64,000 nucleotides of DNA from the NCBI GenBank assembly GCA_028280195.1, contig JANQMH010000056.1, positions 104,594-168,593 of the forward strand, read 5' to 3'. The translations under genes and the position numbers were made by a program. The notes beneath the pieces are model-generated. The model was given only the letters and a program-made list of their open reading frames with translations. It was not told the origin of the DNA and did not search any database. The stretch comes from Exilibacterium sp. Lineage in GTDB: Bacteria > Pseudomonadota > Gammaproteobacteria > Pseudomonadales > Cellvibrionaceae. The first letter of the stretch is position 1. Every line of letters begins with the position of its first letter. Shown piece by piece: positions 1-7,462 of the stretch.

Positions 1-16
1 CCGTCATGCAACGACG

Positions 17-748
17 TCAGCTCTTGATATTGACAGCGTGCAGGCCGCATTCCTTCTTGGTCGACTCCTCCCACCACCAGCGGCCCTCGCGCTCGTGCTG
101 GTTTGGGCCTACCGGCCTGGTGCAGGGCTCGCAGCCGATGGAGATATAGCCGCGCTCGTGCAGCTCATTGTAGGGTATATCGTTGCTGCGAATATAGTCC
201 CAGACCTGCTGTGAACTCCAGTTTGCCAGCGGATTGAACTTGGTCAGGCTGTCCCCGGGGCGGGCGAAGACTTTGTCGTCTTGAATGACCGGAATACCGG
301 CGCGAGTGCCTGGACTCTGGTCCTTGCGCTGTCCCGTGATCCAGGCGTCCACCTCCAGTAGCTTCTTGCGCAGCGGGGCGATCTTGCGGATACCGCAGCA
401 CTCCTGATGGTTATCCCGGTAGAAGCTGAACAGCCCCTTGGCCTTGACCAGTTTCTGCACGGCGGCGGCATCCGGTGACAGCACATCGATTTCCACCCCG
501 TAGTGGTCGCGAACCCTGTCGATATAGCGGTAGGTTTCCGGGTGCAGGCGGCCGGTATCGAGGCAGAAGACCTGGGCGTGGCCGGGTGCGATTTCCATCG
601 CCATATCCACCAGAACGATATCCTCGGCGCCACTGAAGGAGATGGCAATATTGTCGAACTGTTGCAACGCATATTCGACGACTTCCCGGGGCGATTGGGT
701 TTGCAGGTGTTGATCCAGGTCCAGAGTTTCTACAACTTCAGTGCTCAT
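17..748 (-). CDS. cysH: Assimilatory adenylyl-sulfate (APS) reductase
   Basis: Cytoplasmic enzyme of sulfate assimilation that reduces activated sulfate (APS, possibly PAPS) to sulfite with thioredoxin as electron donor. The 243-residue product shows the PP-loop start SFSGAED, a CC pair in ECCGIRK, a CxxC pair in GCEPCTRP and a C-terminal ECGLH with the catalytic cysteine. The CC plus CxxC set is the [4Fe-4S]-binding signature of bacterial APS reductases, which the PAPS-specific enteric enzymes lack, so I call APS as the substrate. ATG at 748 is preferred; an in-frame TTG at 763 would add five residues. The gene stands alone, and a 16-bp perfect palindrome lies about 110 bp upstream of the start. 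Function is secure; substrate preference is from the motif only. Confidence 0.95.
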   Translation of the reverse strand: MSTEVVETLDLDQHLQTQSPREVVEYALQQFDNIAISFSGAEDIVLVDMAMEIAPGHAQVFCLDTGRLHPETYRYIDRVRDHYGVEIDVLSPDAAAVQKLVKAKGLFSFYRDNHQECCGIRKIAPLRKKLLEVDAWITGQRKDQSPGTRAGIPVIQDDKVFARPGDSLTKFNPLANWSSQQVWDYIRSNDIPYNELHERGYISIGCEPCTRPVGPNQHEREGRWWWEESTKKECGLHAVNIKS

Positions 749-858
749 AGTCGGCGTGTCCAAGGGTTAAATCAGGCTGTGCCCGCCTTTGCTCTGATGA
801 TTGGCGGGGCAGCGAAGCATAACAGAGGGTATTTGATGTTAAAAATAATCAAGCGGTA

Positions 859-874
859 TAGCGTTATAACGCTA
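859..874. promoter_or_regulatory. 16-bp perfect palindrome upstream of cysH
   Basis: TAGCGTTATAACGCTA is a perfect inverted repeat with no spacer, about 110 bp upstream of the cysH start. The position suits a regulator-binding site for sulfur metabolism, but the sequence does not match an operator I can name. Operator status is inference. Confidence 0.4.
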
Positions 875-1115
875 CCTTAGGGACGCCGCCGGCAAGGCCG
901 GGCCTGGGCGGTAAGCGCGATTGAGGGTTTGGCCACGCTCGTGAAACATTGTCTTTAAATTCGTCATATCGGCAGATAAATATACAATATCTAGTGGTCG
1001 ATAATCGTGCAAGCACTATATATGCTAGTACTTTCTGATAAAAAACAACAATTTAGGTGTTGGTTAAAATATGGTTGTATTCTAAGTGATACAGAGCTTA
1101 GTAACTAATGATATA

Positions 1116-1131
1116 TGTTCCACGTGGAAAC
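1116..1131. promoter_or_regulatory. parS-like palindrome
   Basis: TGTTCCACGTGGAAAC has a perfect 12-bp core TTCCACGTGGAA. The usual ParB site is TGTTNCACGTGNAACA, so 14 of 16 positions match, with the last two bases off. No parAB genes lie in the window. It may be a degenerate parS or a chance E-box-like palindrome. Confidence 0.3.
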
Positions 1132-1209
1132 CGCCCGCTACGCTTTGCTGGCAGTCACTGAAAGTCAATTGAGAACGCACTGCCGGTGGCAGGGTTGAGG
1201 AGTCGCCGG

Positions 1210-1764
1210 CTAGTTTCCTCCACTGTCGCCGGCATGCATTTCTTCGATGGCCTCCGCGCCCACCGGCTCCCCATTGCGGAACAATCGCTGACTCTTGACA
1301 TCGACCGATCTGAAAAGCAGTCCGTCGGGGGTGCGCACCGCCGTCAGACTCTGTGAGATGACGCCGTTGAACAGAATGGTCTCACCCGCCTTTGGCAGCC
1401 GTGTTTCAAACTGCAGTTCGACATCGCTCGTTATGACACCGTTTGCTTCGCTTGCCGACAAAACGTCATATTCAATTTCTGAAACCGGGCCGCCGCTCGC
1501 ACCCCGCCGTTCGCGGGCCAGTAATCCAGACTTCGATAAAACCGGCGAACCCGGTTCCCGGTAGCTGAAGTCCTCCGCTAACAGTGTTTCCAGGGTCGCG
1601 AAATCCCGTGCTTCGAGAGCGGTCCTGAAGGTTTCCAGAAAGCGGCTCACTTCACCTTGCAACATCGTTGTGTTCGAGTACTCGGTTGTCGGCTTGAAAT
1701 TAGTTTCGCACGCCGGCAGTGAAAAGATGGTGATGAACATGAATAGCACACAGCGTGTAAGCAT
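1210..1764 (-). CDS. NTF2/SnoaL-like lipoprotein
   Basis: Predicted 184-residue lipoprotein. The N terminus is a short signal sequence ending in the lipobox LPAC, with Cys19 as the lipidation site. The remainder looks like the cone-shaped SnoaL/DUF4440 fold of the NTF2 superfamily: an N-terminal helix with FRTALEARDFATLETLLAEDF, followed by beta strands. Such domains bind small molecules or catalyse simple reactions; no catalytic residues can be assigned. A good GGAGA ribosome site precedes the ATG. It lies 15 bp downstream of the CocE-like hydrolase gene and in the same direction, so it is probably the last gene of the TonB-receptor operon. The specific role is unknown. Confidence 0.65.
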   Translation of the reverse strand: MLTRCVLFMFITIFSLPACETNFKPTTEYSNTTMLQGEVSRFLETFRTALEARDFATLETLLAEDFSYREPGSPVLSKSGLLARERRGASGGPVSEIEYDVLSASEANGVITSDVELQFETRLPKAGETILFNGVISQSLTAVRTPDGLLFRSVDVKSQRLFRNGEPVGAEAIEEMHAGDSGGN

Positions 1765-1779
1765 AAAAATGATCTCCGG

Positions 1780-3525
1780 TTAATCTGCTGGTGATGGGGT
1801 GCGAAGTGGCAAATTGATATGAGACGGGTGTTCGGCATCGTGATAAATCTTAATCGATGTGGCATCCATGGTTGTCATATGGGCCTGCTCGGCGGGATTG
1901 CCCCGGCCAAGATTGCGCGCGATCCGCGGATGTGCACCGCTGGCCACCGTGACCCGCAACCGTTGGCCGGCGCGCACACGAATGGCGGTCGGCCAGAGAT
2001 TTAACGACGCTGCAAGCGGATGGCCTGCCGCGCCCTGACGATAAAACCGCCGTATGCCGTCGGTGATATTTTTTGAAACGCCTTTTTCGTCCACGTATGC
2101 GAGTCGTACAAACAGGTCAAACGTGGGGCGATCCGCCTCGACATAGATTTGTGCTGACGGTTCACCGATGATGTCGATATCGTGAGCCAGCGCCTCTGTC
2201 GTGAAGACGACGGTATCGGGCCGCGCCTCCAATTGCGCATTGTCGATAACCGGATCGGTCGCCGCCAATAACGGTCCGCCGAGCGCGGGGGTGGGATTGG
2301 CAGGATCAAACACATAGTGCGTCGGCCCGGCGCCGGTCGACGCTATCTGCCGGTGCAAGCCGCCTTCTGCACTCAAATAGAACGATCGCCTGGGCGAGTC
2401 TGGCGGCCAGTCGTCGAACTCCAGCCATGCGCTATCACCCATACGGCGGATACGAACCGGCGCATCTGTCAACGACAATGGCCTGCCCTTCAAATAATGG
2501 TCAAACCATGCGATCGAATGCTTGAGATATCTCAGCAGCGCAGGCGTGTCGATATGAGGCCCGTCTCCAATGACGAGTCGCGGCTCGCGTCCTGCTGATT
2601 TTAGCGCGCTGTAGTCTGCCAGCACCCGCGGCAGCAAGGTGTCGTACCATGCCGAGGCCAGATAGACCGGTGCTGTGATACCGGCGATATCGTTTTCGCT
2701 GAGCGAGGACAGTCGCCAGTAGTCACTGCCGGGATCGGTTCGGGTGGCAAATGTGCGGTAAAAATCCACTGTTTCGCCGGTTGCGGCGACATCGGCTGCG
2801 GCGACAGGCAGAGCGTCGAAGGGAATCGGCGCCTGTTCCCGACCACGCGCTAACAGCTTTTGCCATATCGATATGCCTGTATGACTGTTTGCCTTTTGTC
2901 TCTGCATGATGACAGCCCAGCTGAGAGCTGCATCGAGATTGAATCCGCCGGTTTCATAGTAGACTTCATAGAAGCCGCGGGTGGTGACCGGGACGAACAC
3001 CGCCTTTACCTCGGCCGGATTATCCACGGCGATTGCATTGGCGGTGAAGCCGATATAACTCAGCCCAAACAGCCCGAGACGACCGTCGAACCAGAGCTGC
3101 CGGCGCAGCCATTCCACGGTGTCGCCGCCATCGCGGCGTTCATGCAGAAGCGGCGTAAATACACCCTCCGATGCGCCGGTGCCGCGCACATCCTGGGCGA
3201 CCACGAGGTAGCCGCGGCGGGCCAGCGCCATGGCAAAAGGTCTGGTGGACGCAGCAGCTTTCCCATAGGGGGTGCGCATCAGCACGGTTGGCGGCTGCTC
3301 GGCGCCCCGGGGCCGATAGATATCCGCATACAGCACTATGCCGTCATGCATTTCGACCGCAATATCGGTATCAATCTCAACCCCGTAGTTAGCGATTGGC
3401 AGATCGAAAATAGCGGAGAAGATCAGCGATCTGCCGCGCCAGTGACCGAGTACGGCAGCCAGCAGCAGCGCTATGGCGAACACTGCAATCGATGCGCGCT
3501 TCCACCTAGTTTTCGTCAGGCCCAC
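1780..3525 (-). CDS. CocE/NonD-family (X-Pro dipeptidyl-peptidase-like) hydrolase
   Basis: Serine hydrolase of the S15/CocE family, about 581 residues if the GTG at 3525 is the start. The N terminus has one strong hydrophobic stretch (SIAVFAIALLLAAVLG), so the enzyme is exported or membrane-anchored. The alpha/beta-hydrolase domain follows, with the family phrases YADIYRPRG, LMRTPYGK, QDVRGTGASEG and the nucleophile elbow GLSYIG. The C-terminal part is the jelly-roll domain of X-Pro peptidases (FYLSAEGGL onward). Family members cleave esters or acyl-prolyl/amide bonds. It sits directly behind a Fur-box TonB receptor, which suggests processing of an imported siderophore or peptide; that is inference. 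A longer reading from an ATG at 3678 overlaps the receptor gene and adds a non-signal-like, proline- and arginine-rich leader. Confidence 0.85.
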   Translation of the reverse strand: MGLTKTRWKRASIAVFAIALLLAAVLGHWRGRSLIFSAIFDLPIANYGVEIDTDIAVEMHDGIVLYADIYRPRGAEQPPTVLMRTPYGKAAASTRPFAMALARRGYLVVAQDVRGTGASEGVFTPLLHERRDGGDTVEWLRRQLWFDGRLGLFGLSYIGFTANAIAVDNPAEVKAVFVPVTTRGFYEVYYETGGFNLDAALSWAVIMQRQKANSHTGISIWQKLLARGREQAPIPFDALPVAAADVAATGETVDFYRTFATRTDPGSDYWRLSSLSENDIAGITAPVYLASAWYDTLLPRVLADYSALKSAGREPRLVIGDGPHIDTPALLRYLKHSIAWFDHYLKGRPLSLTDAPVRIRRMGDSAWLEFDDWPPDSPRRSFYLSAEGGLHRQIASTGAGPTHYVFDPANPTPALGGPLLAATDPVIDNAQLEARPDTVVFTTEALAHDIDIIGEPSAQIYVEADRPTFDLFVRLAYVDEKGVSKNITDGIRRFYRQGAAGHPLAASLNLWPTAIRVRAGQRLRVTVASGAHPRIARNLGRGNPAEQAHMTTMDATSIKIYHDAEHPSHINLPLRTPSPAD

Positions 3526-3647
3526 CCGGATACAACCCGTTTTAAAAATGCGATCAGTTCGGTCACCGCCGGTATGGCGATAAGCGGGCGGGCGATTGTG
3601 CCGGCCCACAGCGGGACTCGGGCAAGTCGTCGATGCATCGGCGAGGC

Positions 3648-5720
3648 CTAGAAGCGGGCCTCGACGCCAACACCCCATTCGCGCGGATCAATGACAACCG
3701 CGGTTGCGGCGCCGAATTGCTGCAGTGTATTGAACTCGTCGAAAATATTCGTTGCATAGGCGAAGGTGGTGATATCGCCGAACGAGTAGGATATGCGCGC
3801 GTCAGCGATAAAGAACCCGTCGACCGCCGCCAGCGCCGTATTGGCGTCATCGCTGAAGTACTCGTCCGTATACCGTCCCTGCAAATTGAAGGCGAGATTG
3901 TCCAGCGGGTTGAAGTCGATGCCGAAACTCGCACTCACACCCGGCGAACGCTCAAACTCGTTGCCTTGCTGGCCGGGTTCGAGCGAAACGGTCTCGAGCT
4001 TGGTTTGCAGAAGGCCGAGCGCCGCGGTCAAAACCAGGCGAGGCGTTGCATGAAATCGGGCCTGCAACTCTGCGCCATAGCTTTTGGCGTCTTCGGCCTT
4101 GGCGAGTTCTACAATAACACCCCCGGGCGCAACGATATTGACCGGGCGTTGCGCGTCGGTGAAGTCTGTCAGGAACACATTGGCGTTTAACTGTAGCCGG
4201 CCGTCAAGCAGGCTCGTGCGCGCATAGATTTCATAGTTCCAAAGCGTTTCTTCGTCGAAGGTGTCGAGCTGCCCGGTGGCAAAGGACAAGGTCACACCGC
4301 CGGGATTGAAGCCTTTGCGCGCTTCGAATCCGATGCGGACATTTTCTCTCATATCATAGGCAATGCCGGCCTTCGGCAGCCAGGCGCGGAAGGTCTCATC
4401 GAAATTGACTGGCGGCAGAGCGGCAAACCCGCCATCGCGGTCCTGCGTGGCCTCCTGGTAGCGGAGGCCGCCGGTCAAATGCAGGCGATCGGTCAGTGAC
4501 AGCGTCGCCTCGCCGAACACACCCAGGGAAAACACTTCATCGGTAAATACGCCGCTGCCGAGACCAAATGCCGCGAGATCTATGTCTTCATCGGCGTCGA
4601 AGGATTGAAAGTAAATTCCAGCCAGGCCCTGCAGGCGCCCGCCGGCAGGGTCGAATGTCAACAGTGTTTCATTGGTCAGTTCATCGCGCCGGATACGCGA
4701 TACGCCCTGTCCCTCAGGCGCAAAGCGTTCAATATCGGCATCGGCATAGGTCAAGCGATTGGCAAGGGTGAAGCCATCGCCCAGCGCATAGGAAATATCG
4801 GCAATCAGTGCATGAGTATCCATGGCGAAAACGGATACACCCGGTACCGACCGAACCCGATCCCGGAACCGCGGTTGTACGTTTTCCGACTGCGGCCCCT
4901 GTGTGTCAGTGTAGTGATAAGTCAACAGCATCTCGAGATCCGGCAGCGCGGACGGCTCCCAGCGTAATTTCACCCGGCCTGTGAGGTAGGAATCTTCGAA
5001 ACGATCCGCGCCGATACTTTCCTCTGCAAATGTAAAGTCCACAAAACTGTCGTGATTCCGATGGTCAATCGCTGCGCGCAGCGCGAGTTGGTTCTCGATC
5101 AGCGGCAAGTTGACCATGCCCGATGCCTGGTAGGTATCGAAATTGCCCGCTAAAGCCCGCACTGCCGCTTCATACTCATAGGCCGGATCATTGGTGTTGA
5201 CATAAATTGCGCCGGCAATCGAGTCGGGGCCTTGAGCCGTTGTTTGCGGCCCCAGAAACACCTCGATGCGATCGACATCCCACGCACTCGTCTGACTGTA
5301 GATAAACTCGTTAAAGCTGAGCGGGCGCCCGTCGAGGAGAATGGTGGCGCGCTGTCTCGAACCGCCGAAGAAAGCGTTAATGCCGCTTAAAACGCCGGTG
5401 CTGTTTTGACCCCGGATCGTTGGTCCGTTGTTTTGATTGCCGCTTACCTGGAAATTCGGAATCAGCTCGAGCAAGTCGGTGACGTTGTCGGCGCCGGCGC
5501 GGTTTCTGATGGTATCGCCGGTGTCGACAAATACACTCGCGGCTGTTTCTTCAATGGTGCGCACAAAGCGCTCGCCGGTAACGGTAACGACTTCGAAAAC
5601 CATCTTTTCTGGACTGTCAGTGTGCTGTGCTGCGGCGCTGCCCGGCAGCATCAGCACGGCAAAACAGGCTGAAAACGCAGATCCCGATATTGAAGTTTTT
5701 AACTGTCCACGATATGGCAT
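3648..5720 (-). CDS. TonB-dependent outer-membrane receptor (no signalling domain)
   Basis: Outer-membrane beta-barrel receptor of 690 residues that imports a ligand using TonB energy. It has a signal peptide ending in GSAAAQ, a TonB-box-like EVVTVTGER at about residue 45, and a plug domain (about 55-175) with NVTDLLELIPNFQVSG and VDRIEVFLGPQTTAQG. A barrel of alternating strands follows, ending in the terminal aromatic GVGVEARF. No N-terminal STN domain is present, unlike the receptor at 14733. A Fur box lies about 75 bp upstream, so iron repression and a ferric-siderophore ligand are likely. It is first in a leftward run with the CocE-like hydrolase and the NTF2-like lipoprotein. The exact ligand cannot be read from sequence. 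Confidence 0.93.
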   Translation of the reverse strand: MPYRGQLKTSISGSAFSACFAVLMLPGSAAAQHTDSPEKMVFEVVTVTGERFVRTIEETAASVFVDTGDTIRNRAGADNVTDLLELIPNFQVSGNQNNGPTIRGQNSTGVLSGINAFFGGSRQRATILLDGRPLSFNEFIYSQTSAWDVDRIEVFLGPQTTAQGPDSIAGAIYVNTNDPAYEYEAAVRALAGNFDTYQASGMVNLPLIENQLALRAAIDHRNHDSFVDFTFAEESIGADRFEDSYLTGRVKLRWEPSALPDLEMLLTYHYTDTQGPQSENVQPRFRDRVRSVPGVSVFAMDTHALIADISYALGDGFTLANRLTYADADIERFAPEGQGVSRIRRDELTNETLLTFDPAGGRLQGLAGIYFQSFDADEDIDLAAFGLGSGVFTDEVFSLGVFGEATLSLTDRLHLTGGLRYQEATQDRDGGFAALPPVNFDETFRAWLPKAGIAYDMRENVRIGFEARKGFNPGGVTLSFATGQLDTFDEETLWNYEIYARTSLLDGRLQLNANVFLTDFTDAQRPVNIVAPGGVIVELAKAEDAKSYGAELQARFHATPRLVLTAALGLLQTKLETVSLEPGQQGNEFERSPGVSASFGIDFNPLDNLAFNLQGRYTDEYFSDDANTALAAVDGFFIADARISYSFGDITTFAYATNIFDEFNTLQQFGAATAVVIDPREWGVGVEARF

Positions 5721-5793
5721 GAAGTGTCTAAGCCCCCACAGCTGGCACCAACAGCGTTTTTCCGCGCAACTGATATCGATTACGCTTTGGATA

Positions 5794-5808
5794 TGAGAAT
5801 CATTTGCA
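5794..5808. promoter_or_regulatory. Fur box upstream of TonB receptor
   Basis: TGAGAATCATTTGCA matches 12 of 15 positions of the 7-1-7 Fur consensus TGATAATNATTATCA. It sits 74-88 bp upstream of the receptor start at 5720. Confidence 0.75.
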
Positions 5809-5893
5809 ATATATTATTTTAGAGTATGGATGTTTGTCGATGCCAGGTGTTAGTGCTGCGGCCGGATTATTTCGGCATGCGGCCGGAAGTCTG

Positions 5894-5940
5894 CACCTAG
5901 GGCCTGTTGGCACTCAATGAGTGTCAACAGGCCCTAGGTG
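5894..5940. repeat. Long near-perfect hairpin at end of AraC gene
   Basis: Two arms of 22 bp with one G-T wobble surround a 3-base loop. The outer arm reads CACCTAGGGCCTGTTGGCACT, and its partner ends in CAACAGGCCCTAGGTG. The stop codon of the AraC-family gene lies inside the right arm. It could act as a bidirectional terminator between that gene and the receptor promoter, but it has no T-run. The half-site GGGCCTGTT(A/G)(A/G)CAC recurs at 48016. Confidence 0.75.
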
Positions 5941-6851
5941 CTGGGCCGGCGGCCAAACCGCTTGAAAAATGCATCTGAGAAACTGCTCACATGCGCATAG
6001 CCCGACTGATAGGCGGCCTCAGAAACCGAGAGCTGACCCGATGACAAAGCCGCAAGGGCTCGATCCAGGCGCACGCAACGGACGGTTTCGAAGGGTGTTT
6101 CGTTGAAGTAGTGTCGATACTTTTGCTTGAATGTGGACATGCTCATGCCCGCTTCCTTGGCGAGCGCATTGATCGACAGCGGCTCTGAGGCATGGGTGTT
6201 GATGAAGTCCCTGACACGCAGTAACGACTGCACCTGGGACGGGGTGAGCTGGCGTTTTGGCGGCGCTGCCGCGACGCTATCGAGGCAGCGGGCAATCACG
6301 TTCAGCGCCCAGCTTTCGCACAACAGATCGGCCGTCTTGTCGGTATAGCGCCCGCCAAACAGTTCATTGGCAAGGGCGGCAATACTCGGCGTCATCGATA
6401 TCGATAAATCGCCGCCCTGTTTGAGAAAGGTGTCGACCTGTTGAGCGATTTGCTCATCGGCAATAAGGTCGGGGTGAATGTGCAGGCCAAGGCACTGGTA
6501 GCGCTCCCCTGCATACGAGCGGCTGACGCCGCCGAGCGTTGCAACCGCGCGATAGGCAAATATTTCATGGGGGCGAACGATACTGCGCCTGCCGTCGAGT
6601 TCCAGTTCCGTCGGGGACGGGCTCAGCAGCAAGCGGATCATCAATGAGCGGTCGATGAGGGCATGTTGCTCATGGCTGCATAAGGCCGTCAGATCGCTGC
6701 GCCAGAAGGCAATCCCGGAGGGCAGGCTGCGCGCTGAAAAATCGCCGGCGAGGAGTTCATTGGCGGGGCGCAGGGTGCCGGCTGCCATGGCACGCTGGTT
6801 GCGATATCCAAGGGATGTGCTCGCGGGCATTGATTGCTGGGTGAGGCGCAT
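5934..6851 (-). CDS. AraC-family transcriptional regulator (siderophore-type)
   Basis: DNA-binding regulator of 305 residues. The C-terminal 100 residues form the two-helix-turn-helix AraC domain: LSINALAKEAGMSMSTFKQK, then the second motif VSEAAYQSGYAHVSSFSDAF with the family ending FKRFGRRPS. The N-terminal part has the layout of PchR-like regulators, which sense ferric siderophores. It is transcribed toward the TonB receptor and faces the ABC transporter genes across a 611-bp gap that holds two Fur boxes, one 65 bp from its own start. The likely role is siderophore-dependent activation of the neighbouring uptake genes; the effector is inferred. Confidence 0.88.
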   Translation of the reverse strand: MRLTQQSMPASTSLGYRNQRAMAAGTLRPANELLAGDFSARSLPSGIAFWRSDLTALCSHEQHALIDRSLMIRLLLSPSPTELELDGRRSIVRPHEIFAYRAVATLGGVSRSYAGERYQCLGLHIHPDLIADEQIAQQVDTFLKQGGDLSISMTPSIAALANELFGGRYTDKTADLLCESWALNVIARCLDSVAAAPPKRQLTPSQVQSLLRVRDFINTHASEPLSINALAKEAGMSMSTFKQKYRHYFNETPFETVRCVRLDRALAALSSGQLSVSEAAYQSGYAHVSSFSDAFFKRFGRRPST

Positions 6852-6915
6852 TACTCGTTAAACCGCCACGCACGGGCTTCCTGTATTCGGGGAATAGTGC
6901 GTACAATATCAAAAT

Positions 6916-6930
6916 TGATAATCATTCTCA
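6916..6930. promoter_or_regulatory. Fur box upstream of AraC gene
   Basis: TGATAATCATTCTCA matches 14 of 15 positions of the 7-1-7 Fur consensus. It lies 65-79 bp upstream of the regulator start at 6851. Confidence 0.85.
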
Positions 6931-7228
6931 ATTATATGCTTATCCAGTTCGCTGCCCGATGCAGGGACGTGAGCACCGAAGCCAGGCAGGCCAAAAACTG
7001 GAGTGGTCAGGCTGTATAAATGAGGCCAGGCAATAACCCGCAGCAGTGAGTTACCGTCCCAGGCCTGTACACTGTGCCGCTGTTTGTTAACAGAATTGTT
7101 CCATAGCTAATTGATTTAAAAAGAATTATTGGCGTCGCTTAGGGGGTTGACCGGGTGTTTTCAGTCGCCCACGGAGGCTGATACTTTCTCGGCGTTTGAT
7201 ACAGATACTGCTTGATAGCAATATGGTG

Positions 7229-7253
7229 CAAATGATATTGTATCTCATTTGCA
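7229..7253. promoter_or_regulatory. Fur box within a 25-bp palindrome upstream of ABC operon
   Basis: The outer arms GCAAATGA and TCATTTGC are perfectly complementary. The central TGATATTGTATCTCA (7234-7248) matches 11 of 15 Fur consensus positions. It lies about 210 bp upstream of the first ABC gene, so an unannotated leader or a distal promoter is implied. Confidence 0.6.
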
Positions 7254-7462
7254 ATAAGGTGAGGGAGATTTGCCAAGTCGTTTTCATTGCCAATGCGATA
7301 CGAGCGCGACAATTATTGATGAATGTAGCCGGGCAGATGGGGTTTACATACAAGCGCCTCGCCGACTCGGCCAGGCGCCCGGCGCTGCCGCTTGAGAGGA
7401 TGAGGATTGACTATTGGCATCAGCCGCCTGCGCGCTTGCGCTCCCGTTGAGGCAATGACAAG

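Larger units (their letters stand above)
749..1209. other. AT-rich intergenic region with two palindromes
   Basis: About 460 bases without a convincing gene between two leftward genes. It holds the cysH promoter region, a 16-bp palindrome at 859-874 and a parS-like palindrome at 1116-1131. Bases 950-1120 are clearly more AT-rich than the surrounding genes. I see no RNA gene or terminator that I could support. Confidence 0.6.
6852..7462. other. Divergent control region of AraC gene and ABC transporter
   Basis: A 611-bp region between a leftward regulator gene and the rightward ABC operon. It contains Fur boxes at 6916-6930 and 7234-7248 and is AT-rich between 7080 and 7320. Small reading frames here have no convincing protein character. 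I regard the whole stretch as regulatory. Confidence 0.6.

Noticed and set aside
7126..7450. Small reading frames on both strands in the gap before the ABC operon
   Set aside because: They have atypical composition, no ribosome site and overlap the Fur palindrome; treated as regulatory DNA.
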